Part shown: in pieces, positions 49,753-60,864 of the stretch | Numbering within the stretch: position 1 is the first letter of the stretch | Layout of the letters: the number at the start of each line of letters is the position of its first letter | Origin: Malaya genurostris | Lineage: Eukaryota; Arthropoda; Insecta; Diptera; Culicidae | Length of the DNA stretch: 64,000 bases | NCBI RefSeq assembly: GCF_030247185.1 | Contig: NC_080571.1 | Coordinates: 165,389,547-165,453,546, forward strand | Direction of reading: 5' to 3' | Notes under the pieces: generated by a model | The model's database searches: none | The model's input: only the letters and a program-made list of their open reading frames with translations | Told to the model about the DNA's origin: nothing | Program-made: the position numbers and the translations under genes

Positions 49753-51541
49753 TCACTCCAGGAAGAACGATGAACCCTTCCGACTATAGCTCCTTACCAC
49801 ATTGGTGAGAAACGAGAGAATATCCTTCAATTTTAGCTCCGCATACACAGACTCAACCATGTATGGAGAACCAAAAACCCGGATACGTAGCTGCGTCACT
49901 GCGGGACAGTTACATATCAGATGATATGAAGTACCATAATCGCATTTACACAAATCACATTAATAATACTCAGCACGTTGAATAGTAGCCATGTGATAAT
50001 TGAGTTTGCAATGTCCAGTCAGAGCTCCGACCAGAATACTTCAATGATACTTGGAGAAATGCAGTAGACACTTTGACATTTTCAGATTTAAATCTGGTAG
50101 AAATGCTTTTGTCTGAGCGCAAGTTTGCAAGCTGCGCCAGTAGCTGGCATGTTTGGATGCAGCCCAAGAACGTATCTTGTACTTTATCCAACTAGTTGAA
50201 AGTGGTAAAGCTGGTTCAGGATCAACGAAATCATTCGTTGCACCAGCTCTAGCTAACTCATCAGCCCATTCATTTCCAGTAATACCAGAATGGCCGGGTA
50301 CCCATAAGAAGTAAACAGCATTTGAAATGCTGAGGTCTTCAATTTGAGTTCGACATGCGATCACTAGATTCGACCGTGAGTCATTCGAACTGAGTGCTTT
50401 TAAGGCTGCCTGACTGTCGGAACAAAAATAAATACGTTTACAACAGATCCTCTGCTGAAGTGCCGATTGTACTCCACACAGAATTGCGTAGATTTCTGCT
50501 TGGAACACAGTACAGTATCTACCAAGTGAATGAGACTGCTCCAGCCTCATTTCACGACAGTAGACACCAGCACCAGCACGACCAATTCAACAGAGAACCG
50601 TCCGTAAAACAAACTATGTGTTCATCAAGTTGTCGTTCCAGACAACCAGACAACCATTCCTAACGAAGAGGATAGCTCACATTGAATGTCTTGAAAGGAA
50701 AACTGCATGTGAGAGTTAGGTCACTAGGAGCGAGTAAATACTCATCCCACGTAACCATTTGAGACCACAAGCGAGTGTGCTGGTAGCATAATTAAATGGG
50801 TTACTGTTCCAAAGCCCTGTAACCCTAAGACGGTATGCACAAGATAATGCTTCTTGTTTTAGGAACACATGTAGTGGTTTAATACACAGTAGCGCCTCTA
50901 GAGCAGCATTAGGAGTTGTCGTGAATGCTCCTGTCATCGCCATTTGGACCATCCTTTGGAGATGATTTAGCTTTGACTGAACTGTCGCGACTTCTCCTTT
51001 CTGCCACCATACAAGACATCCATATGCTAAAATTGGTCTAACAATAGTTGTGTAGATCCAATGAATATATCTGGGTTTGAGTCCCCATGATTTTCCAAAA
51101 GCTCGTCTGCATTGGCCGAAAGCCATGCAAGCTCTTTCAATCCTGAAGTCAATGTAAGCAGACCAATTCAGTTTTGAGTCAAGAATAACCCCGACGTATT
51201 TAACTTGATCGACCACAGTGACCTCTGAACCAAAGAACTGCAACGGACGAGCTCCTGTAATTATCCTACGATGAGTGAAAAGCACCATTTGATGTTTTGC
51301 CCGGATTTACAGATAAACCAACCTGACAACACCATTGTTCAACAGATCGCAGGGCTTGCTGCATTAAATCAAAGAGAGTGTTAATGCTTATACCGGTCAT
51401 CAATATATTATAATCGTCGGCAAAACCATAAGTCGGAAATCCAAGGTTATTAAGTTTCCTTAACAAACCATCAGCGACTAGGTTCCATAAAATTGGGGAT
51501 AGTACACCAACTCGAGGAAAAACCCAAGATATTCCGTCCAC
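49753..51541 (-). pseudogene. LINE F ORF2 remnant: RT, RNase H and zinc-knuckle
   Basis: RT 51541-51266 (LNNLGFPTYGFADDYNILMTG, catalytic FADD) and 51288-50716 (VKYVGVILDSKLNWSAYI, LAYGCLVWWQKGEV), with a frameshift between. RNase H starts with CFTDGSL near 50610 in a third frame; 50550-50041 holds AEIYAILCGVQSAL, FCSDSQAALKAL and WVPGHSGITGNEWADELAR. The tail (49953-49753) has CKCDYGTSYHLICNC. RNase H residues look complete; stops make the whole unusable. Confidence 0.82.
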
Positions 51542-51844
51542 GACTGCAATGTTTAACCTCCTGCAGCCATTCAGCCATCGGCACGGAAATACACCTTGAC
51601 TTAGGAGTTCCTATTTTTGTGGCCTTTTACGACATGGAACAGGAAACCAGTGGATCAATTCTTGGTAAAAAATAATTCCGCCGGATACCACACGGCTTAC
51701 CTGTTTGGTGGACTTATACCACCGGTACAGGTGGACCGTAGCGTTATTCTTAGCCAGTTGGGAAACCGCTACCGACACTACACGGCTATCTAGGCTGCTC
51801 AGAGAGGGAAGTTAACATTGATGGTCAACTTCCATGGATATAAG
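51542..51844 (-). other. LINE F 5' UTR-like segment
   Basis: Noncoding on the minus strand, between the 105-bp repeat and the RT remnant. Inferred 5' UTR because it is the 5' terminus of the element between the flanking repeats. Confidence 0.55.
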
Positions 51845-51949
51845 TGATAAGTTTTTGATCGTGAATATCTCCTGTTATATCTCATGAATCAACATAATTC
51901 TTGCTACATGCCATAGAAAATATGATCACAATTTTATGATACAATTTTT
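51845..51949. repeat. Right copy of the 105-bp direct repeat flanking LINE F
   Basis: Partner of 49176-49280; host sequence continues after it. Confidence 0.88.
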
Positions 51950-52218
51950 AGTTGTGTGACATATTCTCAAATAGTTCAAAATTAAACTTTTCTGCAATGT
52001 TTGATATAAACGAGTATCAAAGAAGATAATTCATAAGGCGCGTTTGCCTTTCTCGTATTTTGAAAGCTCGTAGCTCAGTGATCTGTAGAAGGATTTATAT
52101 AATCTAACTACCAATAGAATCGAAAATTTTCAACATGAACGTGTATTGCAACAACATTGAAGTTTTTCAATAGTACACTATTAAAAAATCTGTTTGATTT
52201 AACATATGACAGCACCAG
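51950..52218. other. Unassigned host-like sequence
   Basis: No gene or repeat recognised. It leads into the histone H2B-type promoter. Confidence 0.4.
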
Positions 52219-52269
52219 CCAATCAGAACGCGAGATGTCTGCATCTATACAAGAGCATCCATATAAAAG
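52219..52269 (+). promoter_or_regulatory. Promoter of the H2B relic: CCAAT and TATA boxes
   Basis: CCAATCA at 52219-52225 and TATAAAAG at 52262-52269, spaced as in insect histone promoters. The H2B-like start follows about 220 bp downstream, further than usual, so the 5' UTR may contain an insertion. Confidence 0.55.
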
Positions 52270-52490
52270 GATGTCCGCATTGGGCCGATCCGACCGATCC
52301 GAGCTCTCCGGCGTTTATTTTTTCTCTGCTTCGGCTATGGCTGAGCTGCACATGCCGTTAAAAGTTGAGTGGTTCATTCTTCCTACCATTTGCTGAGCAA
52401 CTGTTCCCGAAACAAGACACACGAGAGCATCATCGAGTACCTGTCGTCTCACTGTTTCCCGATCTGAATGCACGAGACACCGTCAGCACA

Positions 52491-52772
52491 ATGACACCGA
52501 AAACCGGTAGAAAGGCAGCCAAGAAGTCCAGCAAGGCCCATTGCCGACACAAGACACACACGAGAACCATCTCAGATCTCAATATTTCCTACTCTTTTGG
52601 TAGGATCAAGATGGAAGTTAAATTAATTTCCACCGTCACTAACACATTCAATAACGAACGGCAATGCGAAAGCGAAGGTGATGATGTTGAACACATCTTT
52701 ATACTAGTATACAAATATGCCGTGCGAAACAGAGTTGCCACGTATACAGATCAACATGTATTTTTGTCGTGA
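52491..52772 (+). pseudogene. Histone H2B relic, copy 1
   Basis: From the ATG at 52491 the first 16 residues (MTPKTGRKAAKKSSKA) match the basic H2B tail of insects. After that the frame runs on without any H2B similarity to a stop at 52772, so the histone fold is lost. A related block recurs at 53599-53775. Not a functional histone. Confidence 0.75.
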
Positions 52773-52918
52773 TTACTTTAGTATGCGGCCGAAAACAAAA
52801 ATGAACAAATTGTTAGAACAAATGATTCCACTTGATTTGCGCATTCTACTTTCCAGGCGTATCAGAACTGGCTAAACTTAAAGCAATCCTAAATATTTCT
52901 TCATCACAGTGATGTGGT

Positions 52919-52934
52919 CGTCCTGAAAAGGACG
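52919..52934 (-). terminator. Histone mRNA 3' stem-loop of the H2A relic
   Basis: On the minus strand CGTCCTTTTCAGGACG forms a 6-bp stem with a 4-base loop, the replication-dependent histone 3' processing signal. It lies about 20 bp beyond the H2A-like coding remnant, in the right orientation. Confidence 0.8.
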
Positions 52935-52944
52935 GGGTTTTCAA

Positions 52945-53200
52945 CACCTCGTCGTTACGGATGGCCAGCTGCAAATGGCGAGGAATGATTTTCGTTTTCT
53001 TGTTGACACGGCAACGTTACCGGCCAATTCCAACACTTCGGCAGCCAAGTACTCCATCACTGCCGCCAGATAGACCGATGCACCGGCACCGACACGCTCT
53101 GCGTAGTTTGCCTTTCGGAGCAGACGATGGATTTTGCCAACTGGGAACTCCAGAACAGCACGGTTCGAGCGGGACTTTGATTGCCGTTAACTGTTCCTCC
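52945..53200 (-). pseudogene. Histone H2A relic
   Basis: Minus-strand sequence with FPVGKIHRLLRKANYAERVG and VYLAAVMEYLAAEVLELAGN, the H2A fold. A one-base loss after AGNVA shifts the frame; NKKTKIIPRHLQLAIRNDE follows in the next frame. The H2A C-terminal tail is deleted, so RNDE is joined almost directly to the 3' stem-loop. The N-terminus keeps SKSRSNRA with an upstream indel. A single-copy-looking decayed replication-dependent histone. Confidence 0.85.
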
Positions 53201-53293
53201 TGTGTGCGTGTTTCTGTGTAAAAATTCCACAAGATGCTGTTAACAGCTAGACAGCCAATTCAATATTACTGGCTGCCGCTCTACTAACTCTCT

Positions 53294-53303
53294 CTTTTAT
53301 ATC
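53294..53303 (-). promoter_or_regulatory. TATA box of the H2A relic
   Basis: On the minus strand GATATAAAAGAG lies about 100 bp upstream of the H2A coding remnant. A plus-strand GGTATAAAATG at 53370-53380 could be the partner H2B promoter of a divergent pair. Confidence 0.55.
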
Positions 53304-53598
53304 GTCTCACTATTTCCCGTTCTGCGATATTTTCACAACGGGGACGTCCGTACACCGCTGCCAGTAGCAGGTATAAAATGATATGTGATGTGAGAAATAG
53401 CGTCAAAACATTAGTATGTAAAACAAGACTAAAACACCTAATATTAATAACGAATCGTATGAACAACAAAGATGAAGGGCCAAAGGGTCAAAACACTTGT
53501 ACTGTAAAATGTTGATGTAATACACAAAAATAAGATTAATAAACAGATATTTATGTAAAAAAAATGTGAGAAATAGCGTCATTTAAGTTAAAGCAGCT

Positions 53599-53775
53599 AC
53601 TCTGAACGTACGAGACACCGTCAGCACGAATGCACCGAAAACCGATAGAAAGGCAGATTTGTACCGTCACTAACACATTCAATTACGAACGGCAATGCGA
53701 AAGCGAAAGTGATGATGTTGAACACATCTTTATACTAGTATAGAGTCGTGTGAAAATATGCCATGTGAAACAGGG
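53599..53775 (+). pseudogene. Histone H2B relic, copy 2
   Basis: Repeats the 52465-52750 block with a large internal loss: CGAGACACCGTCAGCAC, then ATGCACCGAAAACC (start at 53629) where one G is missing after ATG, so the frame is wrong at codon 2. It is divergent from the H2A relic, the usual insect arrangement. Confidence 0.6.
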
Positions 53776-53789
53776 TTGCCATATATACA

Positions 53790-53853
53790 GGTTAATCTGT
53801 ATTATTATTATTATTATTATTTTTATCATTATTATTACTATCATTATTATTAT
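53790..53853. repeat. Short ATT microsatellite
   Basis: Imperfect (ATT)n with TTTTTATC and ACTATC interruptions. Confidence 0.85.
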
Positions 53854-54184
53854 TAGAATGACTCTTGCATACCGAAGATCGTCGATACATTTCAGACCAG
53901 GCCATGGCAATTGTCTCGAACTGAAATTTCGAGAAGAATCAGATATCTTCGAACTTCATAGCTTCAATAAAAATAAACTACAAATTTGTCGTACCTAGTC
54001 TCCTATATTAGCAAATTGAAAAGGAATTGTTTCAAGTTTGGAATATATAGTTGTAGAATAGTAGCTGTTTAATGTAACTAATCTGTACTTTAATGTAGGT
54101 GCATCGCTTCAAACTCTATTAGTGAAAAAGAGGAAAGCTTGCACAATTCATACAATCAATCAACTAACTCATATTCGGAAAAGT
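53854..54184. other. Unassigned sequence
   Basis: No gene, repeat or element end recognised. Confidence 0.4.
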
Positions 54185-55068
54185 AATGGGAGCGTGTCAG
54201 TTTTTTCGTATTCACGACATCCAGTTATGTCTCTGACATTACCCACCCGCCTTTTTTAAATTCATCAACATAATCACCTTTTAGGATGATACAATGGTTC
54301 CAACGTTTTTCCAATTTTTCAATACAATGTTTATAAAAAAAATTATCTTCCACTTCAAAATAAGCTTCAGTTTCATTTGAGCCAAATATTTTTCCCTGGA
54401 GCATTTTTTAAGATCAGCAAAGAGCCAGTAGTCACTGGGGGCTAAATCTGGCGAGTATGGGGATGGGGAAGCAGATCAAAGCCCAATTCGTTCTATTTCG
54501 CCATCATCGACTCGTTGCTGTTTTTGTTTCATCGAAAGCAATCGCGGTACCCACTTGGAAAAAACCTTTTTCATGCTCAATTTTTCATGAAGGATAGCAA
54601 ATACACTTCCATATGATATCTGTGTCATCTCAGCAATCTCCTGGAGCTTCACTTTACGATCTTTCATTATAATTTTTGTCACTTCACTCACATTTTCCGG
54701 TGTAACGGCTTCCACATGTCTACCCGAGCGTTCCGCGTTATTTGTGTCGGTACGACCACGTTTAAACTCGGCGAACCACCGACAAATCATTGCTTTTGAT
54801 GGACAAGAGTCCGGATAACATTTTTCAATCCATTGTTTCACTTGCACGGTGTTTTACCCATTAAAAACAATGTTTTATTAAAACACGAAACTCGTTTTTT
54901 TCAATTTTTTAAACAAACTACAAAACGACTTTACTCCAACCTCGATAACTCAGCTGTTTCTGGTCGGATCGACTTAAAATTTTGACCCGTTTCAAGCAAA
55001 GGTTAGTAGTCTAGAAAGACGTGGTTACTGGTTTACTACGAGCGCCATCTCTGCTGTAGTCTCGGGAC
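54185..55068 (-). mobile_element. Mariner G, internally deleted
   Basis: Right (5') end near 55068 reads, on the minus strand, TTAGTCCCGAGACTAC. A matching left end was not found, so the left edge is approximate. It directly abuts the truncated 5' LTR of provirus H. Confidence 0.65.
54250..54847 (-). pseudogene. Mariner G transposase, catalytic centre deleted
   Basis: Frame 54847-54476 has the DNA-binding half (WIEKCYPDSCPSKAMICRWF, RKVKLQEIAEMTQISYGSV, KKVFSKWVPRLLSMKQKQQ). After VDDGE the sequence jumps to ELGFDLLP and a YSPDLAPSDYWLF-type third motif in a broken frame, so the first two Asp motifs are gone. Confidence 0.8.
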
Positions 55069-55254
55069 TAAACAAATCTTGTATCGCGTTACCGGCGCTA
55101 GGAAATAGCAAATCGACAGAGTTCTCACGATCGGCTGCTCGCTAGGTTAGTCTTAGAGTAAAGTTAGAACGAAAATAAAGTTTAGTTTTAGTTTAACCTC
55201 AGTAGTAAAGCTCTCCTCTTTAAAAAAACCCTTTGCGAGGGTAGATATTTTAAA
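55069..55254 (+). repeat. Provirus H 5' LTR remnant
   Basis: Matches 61423-61609. The upstream U3 part is missing, cut at mariner G. Contains AATAAAG near 55173 and ends ATATTTTAAA before the primer site. Confidence 0.82.
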
Positions 55255-55272
55255 TGGCGCAGTCGTTCGGAT
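55255..55272 (+). other. Provirus H primer binding site
   Basis: TGGCGCAGTCGTTCGGAT directly follows the LTR; the first 11 bases equal the site of provirus D. Confidence 0.75.
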
Positions 55273-55502
55273 AGTAGTGCGGTTTTTTAAGTGATTCCTT
55301 CCGGCATGAAGAGCCTTCCCGAATGTACATCGGTGATTAGTGAAGAGATCCAGAGGAAGCTGCACCGGACTATTGTCTAACCACTATTGCATAAGTTTAA
55401 CGCTATCTAACATTTCTTACCTATTGCTTAAAAGTGAGTAAAGGTACATTATAATGAAGTGAAATTAATTTTAGCGAAGTTAAACAAATCAGTGAGTGGA
55501 AA

Positions 55503-55742
55503 ATGGAACAGCACATCACAGCTCTCAATCAGCAGATCGCCTCACAGGATGACGAAATCCAACAACTGAGAATCGAGCTGGTAGGTGCGGCTGAAGCTTC
55601 CCAAGCAGCTGAAGCTTCCCCCAAGTAGCTGCTGCTGAGACTAGAGCAATTATGCTACCTCGAGTTGCTGGGGATCCAGAGAGTATTTTAAAATCTCTCC
55701 AGACTCCCCAGATCATTAGAGAGCTTCCTAGATTCGACAATT
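55503..55742 (+). pseudogene. gag: Provirus H gag fragment
   Basis: Starts MEQHITALNQQIASQDDEIQ; a TAG follows at about codon 42. Then ESILKSLQTPQIIRELPRFD in another frame, matching provirus D gag. After FDN a deletion joins gag directly to the RT end at about 55745. Confidence 0.75.
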
Positions 55743-56384
55743 TTGGGTTACGACGGAATTTTGGGTTACTATCGGAAATTTATAAAAGATTGTGCGAAAA
55801 TAGCGAAACCTTTAACAAATTCACTTAGGAAAGGCGAAACCATCATTCATTCTGAAGAGTTCATTAAATCATTTCTAAAATGTAAAGCAATTCTCACTAG
55901 TAATGACATACTACAATACCCAGATTTTGATAAACCATTCATTTTAACTACAGACGCCTCTAATCATGCAATTGGCGCTGTTCTTTCACAAGGACCTTTG
56001 GGCAAAGACAAACCCATTGCGTTCGCTTCGCGAACTTTGAATAAATCTGAAGAGAATTATTCAACTATCGAAAAGGAATTCTTGGCGATTGTTTGGAGCT
56101 GTAAACATTTTCGACCGTATCTCTATGGAAGAAAATTTAGGCTCTACACCGATCATAAGCCGTTAACTTACAGTTTGAATTTAAAAGAACCGAATCAAAG
56201 ATTGATCCACTGGTGTTTAAGCTTAGCCGAATTCGATTACGATGTTCAATACAAATCTGGAAAACAAAACGTCGTAGCAGACGGATTGTCTAGAGTTGTT
56301 CAAGAAATTAATGTTAACGAAAATGAACTATCATCAGATAACGCAACAGTACATTCCGCAGACACGGATGATTCCGTGTACTGA
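55743..56384 (+). pseudogene. pol: Provirus H RT thumb and RNase H
   Basis: A 213-codon frame from LGYYRKFIKDCAKIAKPL through RNase H: TTDASNHAIGAVLSQG, FASRTLNKSEENYSTIEKE, YTDHKPLTYSLNLKEPN, then an acidic tail. RNase H residues are intact. RT fingers and palm are absent. Confidence 0.87.
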
Positions 56385-56711
56385 AAAACCTTTAAATTAT
56401 TTCAGTAATCAAATAATCCTTCAAGTTGGCCCCGAAGAAAATAATATTCACGAAGAGGTTTTTCCGAGAGTTCATAGAAGAACCATTACAAAATGAATAT
56501 TTGGTATCCTTCAATTGATAACAACGTTTACAGATTTTATGAACTTGAAACGCAACAATTGCATATTGTGTCCCGAAAGTTTGATAAATACGATTCAAAT
56601 AGTATACAAAATTACTTTAGTCGATGTAAGACTTTCAAAATTTTCATCACGCAGAAGCTTTTGGGTGACTTAAAAACTCTCTAGGAACAAAGTGCCATTG
56701 AACAAACCGGG
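56385..56711 (+). pseudogene. pol: Provirus H pre-integrase region
   Basis: Fragments PLNYFSNQIILQVGPEE and IQNYFSRCKTFKIF in different frames, matching the same region of provirus D. A TAG follows LGDLKTL. Interrupted at about 56712 by the MITE. Confidence 0.65.
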
Positions 56712-57400
56712 GGCGGCCCGCTTGGCATAAGGTCATTTGGCATAATACCGTTTGGCATAACGCCGTTTGGCATAATGGTTATTTGGCATAACAGTTATTT
56801 GGCATAATGGCCATTTGGCATAATAGTGCCATTTGTCATTATAATAATGTTTTGCAAGAAAATTCTAACGAAGTATGTGAATTATATATTCGGTCCGAAT
56901 ATTTCGATAATGTTAGGAGAAATAGCATTATTATTTTTTATTTTCAAAATTCTGTAGTAAATAGCACACTGTCACTTTATATAAGCAACTCACTTAGTGC
57001 TAGCACAATCTTCTGTTCGTCATAGATGATTCAGGTCGAAAAGGCCGAAGGCCGTGAGTGCGCCGGCGACCCGCCGTCGGAAGCGCCGGAAACTGCGGAA
57101 GGGGGGGGGGGGAGGGGAGCAGGGCCCCCGCAGAAATCACCTCTGTCTAGTTGCGGGCTTTTGCCCGGATTACCCAAAGCTAGGAGCTATCCCTCAGTTA
57201 AGTCCGAATGAGCGGCAGCGAGGACAGACAGCAGGTCATTAAAAACTATCGGGCGTAGCCGCATTAGACCTTTCAAAATTTCAGTAAATAAAAACAATTT
57301 TCATTAAGCAAGTGACCATTATGCCAAATGGCCATTATATCAAATAACCATTATGAAAATAACTATTATGCCAAACGACTTTATGCCAAAAGTGGTAGCC
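56712..57400. mobile_element. MITE with TTTGGCATAA arrays at both ends
   Basis: Left end GGCGGCCCGCTTGGCATAAG, right end (complement) GGCTACCACTTTTGGCATAA. The left arm has seven TTTGGCATAA-type units in tandem (56719-56828); the right arm has inverted ATTATGCCAAA units (57318-57390). The centre is GC-rich (57040-57240) with a G run. No transposase. Inserted in the integrase zinc-binding region. Superfamily not recognised. Confidence 0.75.
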
Positions 57401-58020
57401 TCGAAAAACCCATGAATCAGCCCACCGAGGAGTTTGGGAAAACGCAAAACAAATATCCAATCGGTTCTACTTTCCAAAAAAGAAAGCATAAAATTCAACA
57501 GTTTATCAAAATTGGCGAAGTATGTAATCGAAACAAATATGACCGACACCCATACAAAATTAAACTTGGCTCAACACCGAACACGAAAAAACCCTAAGGA
57601 ATAATTTATATTGACATATTTTTAACTCAACCGTACATCTTTTTATCTACAGTAGATAAGTTCTCTAGATTCGGAGTATTGATCCCAATAAAATCCAGGA
57701 ATATAGTCGATGTTAGAAGAGGCCTGCTGAAACTTGTCTCAACCTATAGTACACCGGAGCTTATCGTAAGTGATAACGAACCTGCATTTTGATCAGCCGA
57801 CTTAAGAGGTATGGTTAATAATTTGAACGTACAGATGCATTTCGTGCCTGCTAACCACAGTGAAAACAATGGTTTGGTCGAAAGATTTCATTCAACAGTT
57901 GCAGAAATCTTTCGATGTATAAAACCTCAGTACAATTACCTTACGCACAAAGGAATTTTCTTAATTGCTTGTGCTTTGTACAACAACACCATTCATTCAA
58001 AGAACGATCCTCGACTTTGA
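57401..58020 (+). pseudogene. pol: Provirus H integrase
   Basis: The zinc-binding end is KIQQFIKIGEVCNRNKYDRH (57328-57597 frame, stop at 57595). The core has IYIDIFLTQPYIFLSTVDKF, IVSDNEPAF followed by TGA, and NNGLVERFHSTVAEI, so all three catalytic acids are visible across broken frames. Ends at 58020. Confidence 0.83.
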
Positions 58021-58045
58021 AATTAATATTTGTCTTGTTTTCAGG

Positions 58046-58391
58046 ATGGACTTTCGGATCATCGCACTCATTTCCCTCATTCCCTTTTCCTGTCATCAAT
58101 TCATTCAAATACATGATATTTCGAATAATCCAGGTGCGTTAATTATGAAAGTTGGAGAAGGAAGAATAAGTTTAGGCTATGATAAGGTTTTGCACATTAT
58201 ATAATTAAATCAGTTCCAGAATTCAATTACTACAATTAAAAATGTGTTGAATCGAATCGACAATAAAACAAGAGATTTTTCAAATTTAATCGAATTAAAG
58301 CTTTCAATGATTAATGATACCTTCATGAGCCTTCACCCAAGAAACAGAAAGGTAAAAAGATCAATAGATGTGTTCAGTTCGGTTTCACATC
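58046..58391 (+). pseudogene. env: Provirus H env, surface-subunit start (copy 1)
   Basis: ATG at 58046, then a hydrophobic signal-like stretch (RIIALISLIPFSCHQF). A TAA lies in KVLHII at about 58202. A basic region before SIDVFSSV may be the cleavage region. Interrupted after SSV by LINE J. Confidence 0.7.
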
Positions 58392-59435
58392 TCATCCAAG
58401 TCAGTCGATAAAACAAAACCGCTTACGTTTGTTGTTGTTGACTTCAGGCAGTGCAAAATTCGACCTTCGATACGAGAACTTGAAGGTTTGCTTAAGGAGC
58501 AAATGCATCTTGATATTAAACGTATGCATTTACTTCAATGCAATAAGACCAATAATGTTGTTTATATCCAGTTCTATAAAGAGTTGGATGCAATTCAATT
58601 CGCTAAAGATAATAATAATGTGCACTATGTGGAGCATGCAAATATCAAGTACAACATTCCAGTATATATGTAAGATAGTGCTATAGAAATGCGTGTGCAT
58701 GATCTTCCCTCAAGCGTCACCGATTCATATATTCGCAAGACTATGTCCCAATACGGAGAGATTCTCTCTATCGAAAAAGAAAAGTGGAAGAATTTTTTCC
58801 CCGGTATTCTAAATGGCGTACGTTTATTAAGCATACACTTGAAGAGGCCTATACCTTCTTTTGTGATTTTCGGTCAAGATACAAGAATTCCGTCCAAATC
58901 ACTTGTTACCTATGACAATCATGGTCACATGTCAGTATTGCCAAAAAGCTGTTCACTACGGTAAGCCATGTGATAAACTGGACAAGGAGACAACTACACC
59001 AAAGGACAACGGTGCTTCCTTCACACAAACCCCATGCAACCCCAGTACACTTGTGACAGCCACCAACAACAATGAAGCATCCCCTTCAACGAATCCATCA
59101 TCATCCCCTATAGAACAAAGTACACCAGCCGCAGTTAACAACTTATCCTCTAACAAACCAGCAATTTCCACCAATGTACAAAAAGGTATATCTACAGCAA
59201 CTAGCAACGAAAAGAAGACGGAAATCGACAACAATACCATTGATGACGAGACGAACCACGAACAAAGTGCCCCTCAATCCTCGCAGGAGGGAAATGGAAG
59301 CTCCTCTCCCCCTAGAAAAAGGGTGACAACGAGATCCAACTCAAAAAAAAATTATTTAAAAAATCGGCTCAATCGGCCAAGTAAAGCTTGTGCGCAAATA
59401 GGCCTGAAAAAAATAATAGCTTTAAATAAATAGAA
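58392..59435 (+). pseudogene. LINE J ORF1 inserted in env
   Basis: LINE ORF1 protein: VVDFRQCKIRPSIRELEG, NVVYIQFYKELDAIQF, a TAA at 58671, MRVHDLPSSVTDSYIRKTMS, WKNFFPGILNGVRLL, a frameshift near 58915, then the CCHC-type CQYCQKAVHYGKPC and a Ser/Thr/Asn-rich basic tail ending at TAG 59431-59433. The N-terminal Met segment is missing here but present in the duplicate at 60634. No ORF2 follows; env resumes 3 bp after the stop. Confidence 0.75.
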
Positions 59436-60198
59436 GTGTTAGAAAGCACTATAAAACTAATTACCGGAAATTTAGACGCCCAGGATTTGAGAAATATTAA
59501 TGCAGATCTTTATGCACTGAAAAACAACGAAAATGGCTTATTAAATGAAAATAACAAAAAAATTTATCAATGCAAATTTTCAAGAACGAATTAAAATTGT
59601 ACGAACCAGATTGTACAGATCAAGGATCATGAGAACAGGTTAGCTAAGATTTCACTCGAAGAATATTATCTCATAACTGAATCCACGAAAATTTCAATCT
59701 TATTTCAATTAGATATGCTTTTAAATTCATTACATTCCATAGAAAATAGTTTATCACTCATCGAGGTCAACATTATTAACAAACCAATTTTTTCAGATAG
59801 TGAACTAGAGGTCATAGCAGCAAAGCTCACCAAGCAAGGATTCAAGATTGATAGTTTAGATGAAGTGTGCGTGTACCTGACAACTACAGCGTTTTATCAG
59901 GAGATAACATCATCATCAGCATCAATATCCCTAACGTACAGCCTATTGTGTTTGACAAAATGCTTTTATTACCGCTACCTGTGAACAAGAAAACAGCGAA
60001 CATTGACCACAAAGTAATCTTTAAACATGAAAACGAGACGTTAGCCGTTTCTACAGGATGACAAGAAACGCTAAAAATTACTATCTGTAAACGAGAACTA
60101 TTGGCAAACATCAGTGCAGATGATTGCATCGCACCGCTGATTAGAGGTTTGAACGGAAAATGTCCCTTCTCAGAATTGCCGCAAACCATCGAATATGA
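59436..60198 (+). pseudogene. env: Provirus H env, transmembrane-subunit ectodomain
   Basis: Resumes with LESTIKLITGNLDAQDLRNI, matching the start of the provirus D transmembrane subunit. Several stops (for example near 59595 and 60060). Ends at SELPQTIEYE where the secondary duplication enters. Confidence 0.72.
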
Positions 60199-60864
60199 AT
60201 GGACTTTCGGATCATCGCACTCATTTCCCTCATTCCCTTTTCCTGTCATCAATTCATTCAAATACATGATATTTCGAATAATCCGGGTGCGTTAATTATG
60301 AAAGTTGGAGAAGGAAGAATTAGTTTAGGCTATGATAAGGTTTTGCACATTATAGAATTAAATCAGTTCCAGAATTCAATTACTACAATTAAAAATGTGT
60401 TGAATCGAATCGACAATAAACAGGAGATTTTTCAAATTTAATCGAATTAAAGCTTTCAATGATTAATGATACCTTCATGAGCCCTCTCCCAAGAAACAGA
60501 ATGGTAAAAAGATCAATAGAAGTGTTCAGTTCGGTTTCACATCTCATCCAAGTCAGTCGATAAAACAAAACCGCTTACGTTCGGGTCAGAAGAAACCAAG
60601 TACAGTATTGTGTAGTAAACAATAGATCTCGAAATGAGTGAACCGAACGAACAAACGCTACCGCCGACACGAAAGAATACAATTGTTGTTGACTTCAGGC
60701 AGTGCAAAATTCGACCTTCGATACGAGAACTTGAAGGTTTGCTTAAGGAGCAAATGCATCTTGATATTAAACGTGTGCATTTACTTCAATGCAATAAGAC
60801 CAATAATGTTGTTTATATCCAGTTCTATAAAGAGTTGGATGCAATTCAATTCACTAAAGACCCT
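60199..60864 (+). repeat. Secondary duplication: env start plus LINE J 5' end
   Basis: Repeats 58046-58609 but keeps about 98 bp lost there, including the LINE J start MSEPNEQTLPPTRKNT. Flanked by a 37-bp direct repeat (60162-60198 and 60865-60901, one mismatch) that looks like a target duplication. Confidence 0.82.

Larger units (their letters stand above)
49281..51844 (-). mobile_element. LINE F, LOA-type LINE with internal deletion
   Basis: Minus strand: 5' UTR (51844-51542), RT, RNase H, zinc-knuckle tail, 3' UTR. ORF1 and the endonuclease are deleted between the 5' UTR and the RT. The combination of RT and RNase H with this RT style (GVLSPILWNLVADGLL) fits LOA/Lian-type LINEs. Bounded by 105-bp direct repeats. 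Confidence 0.8.
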
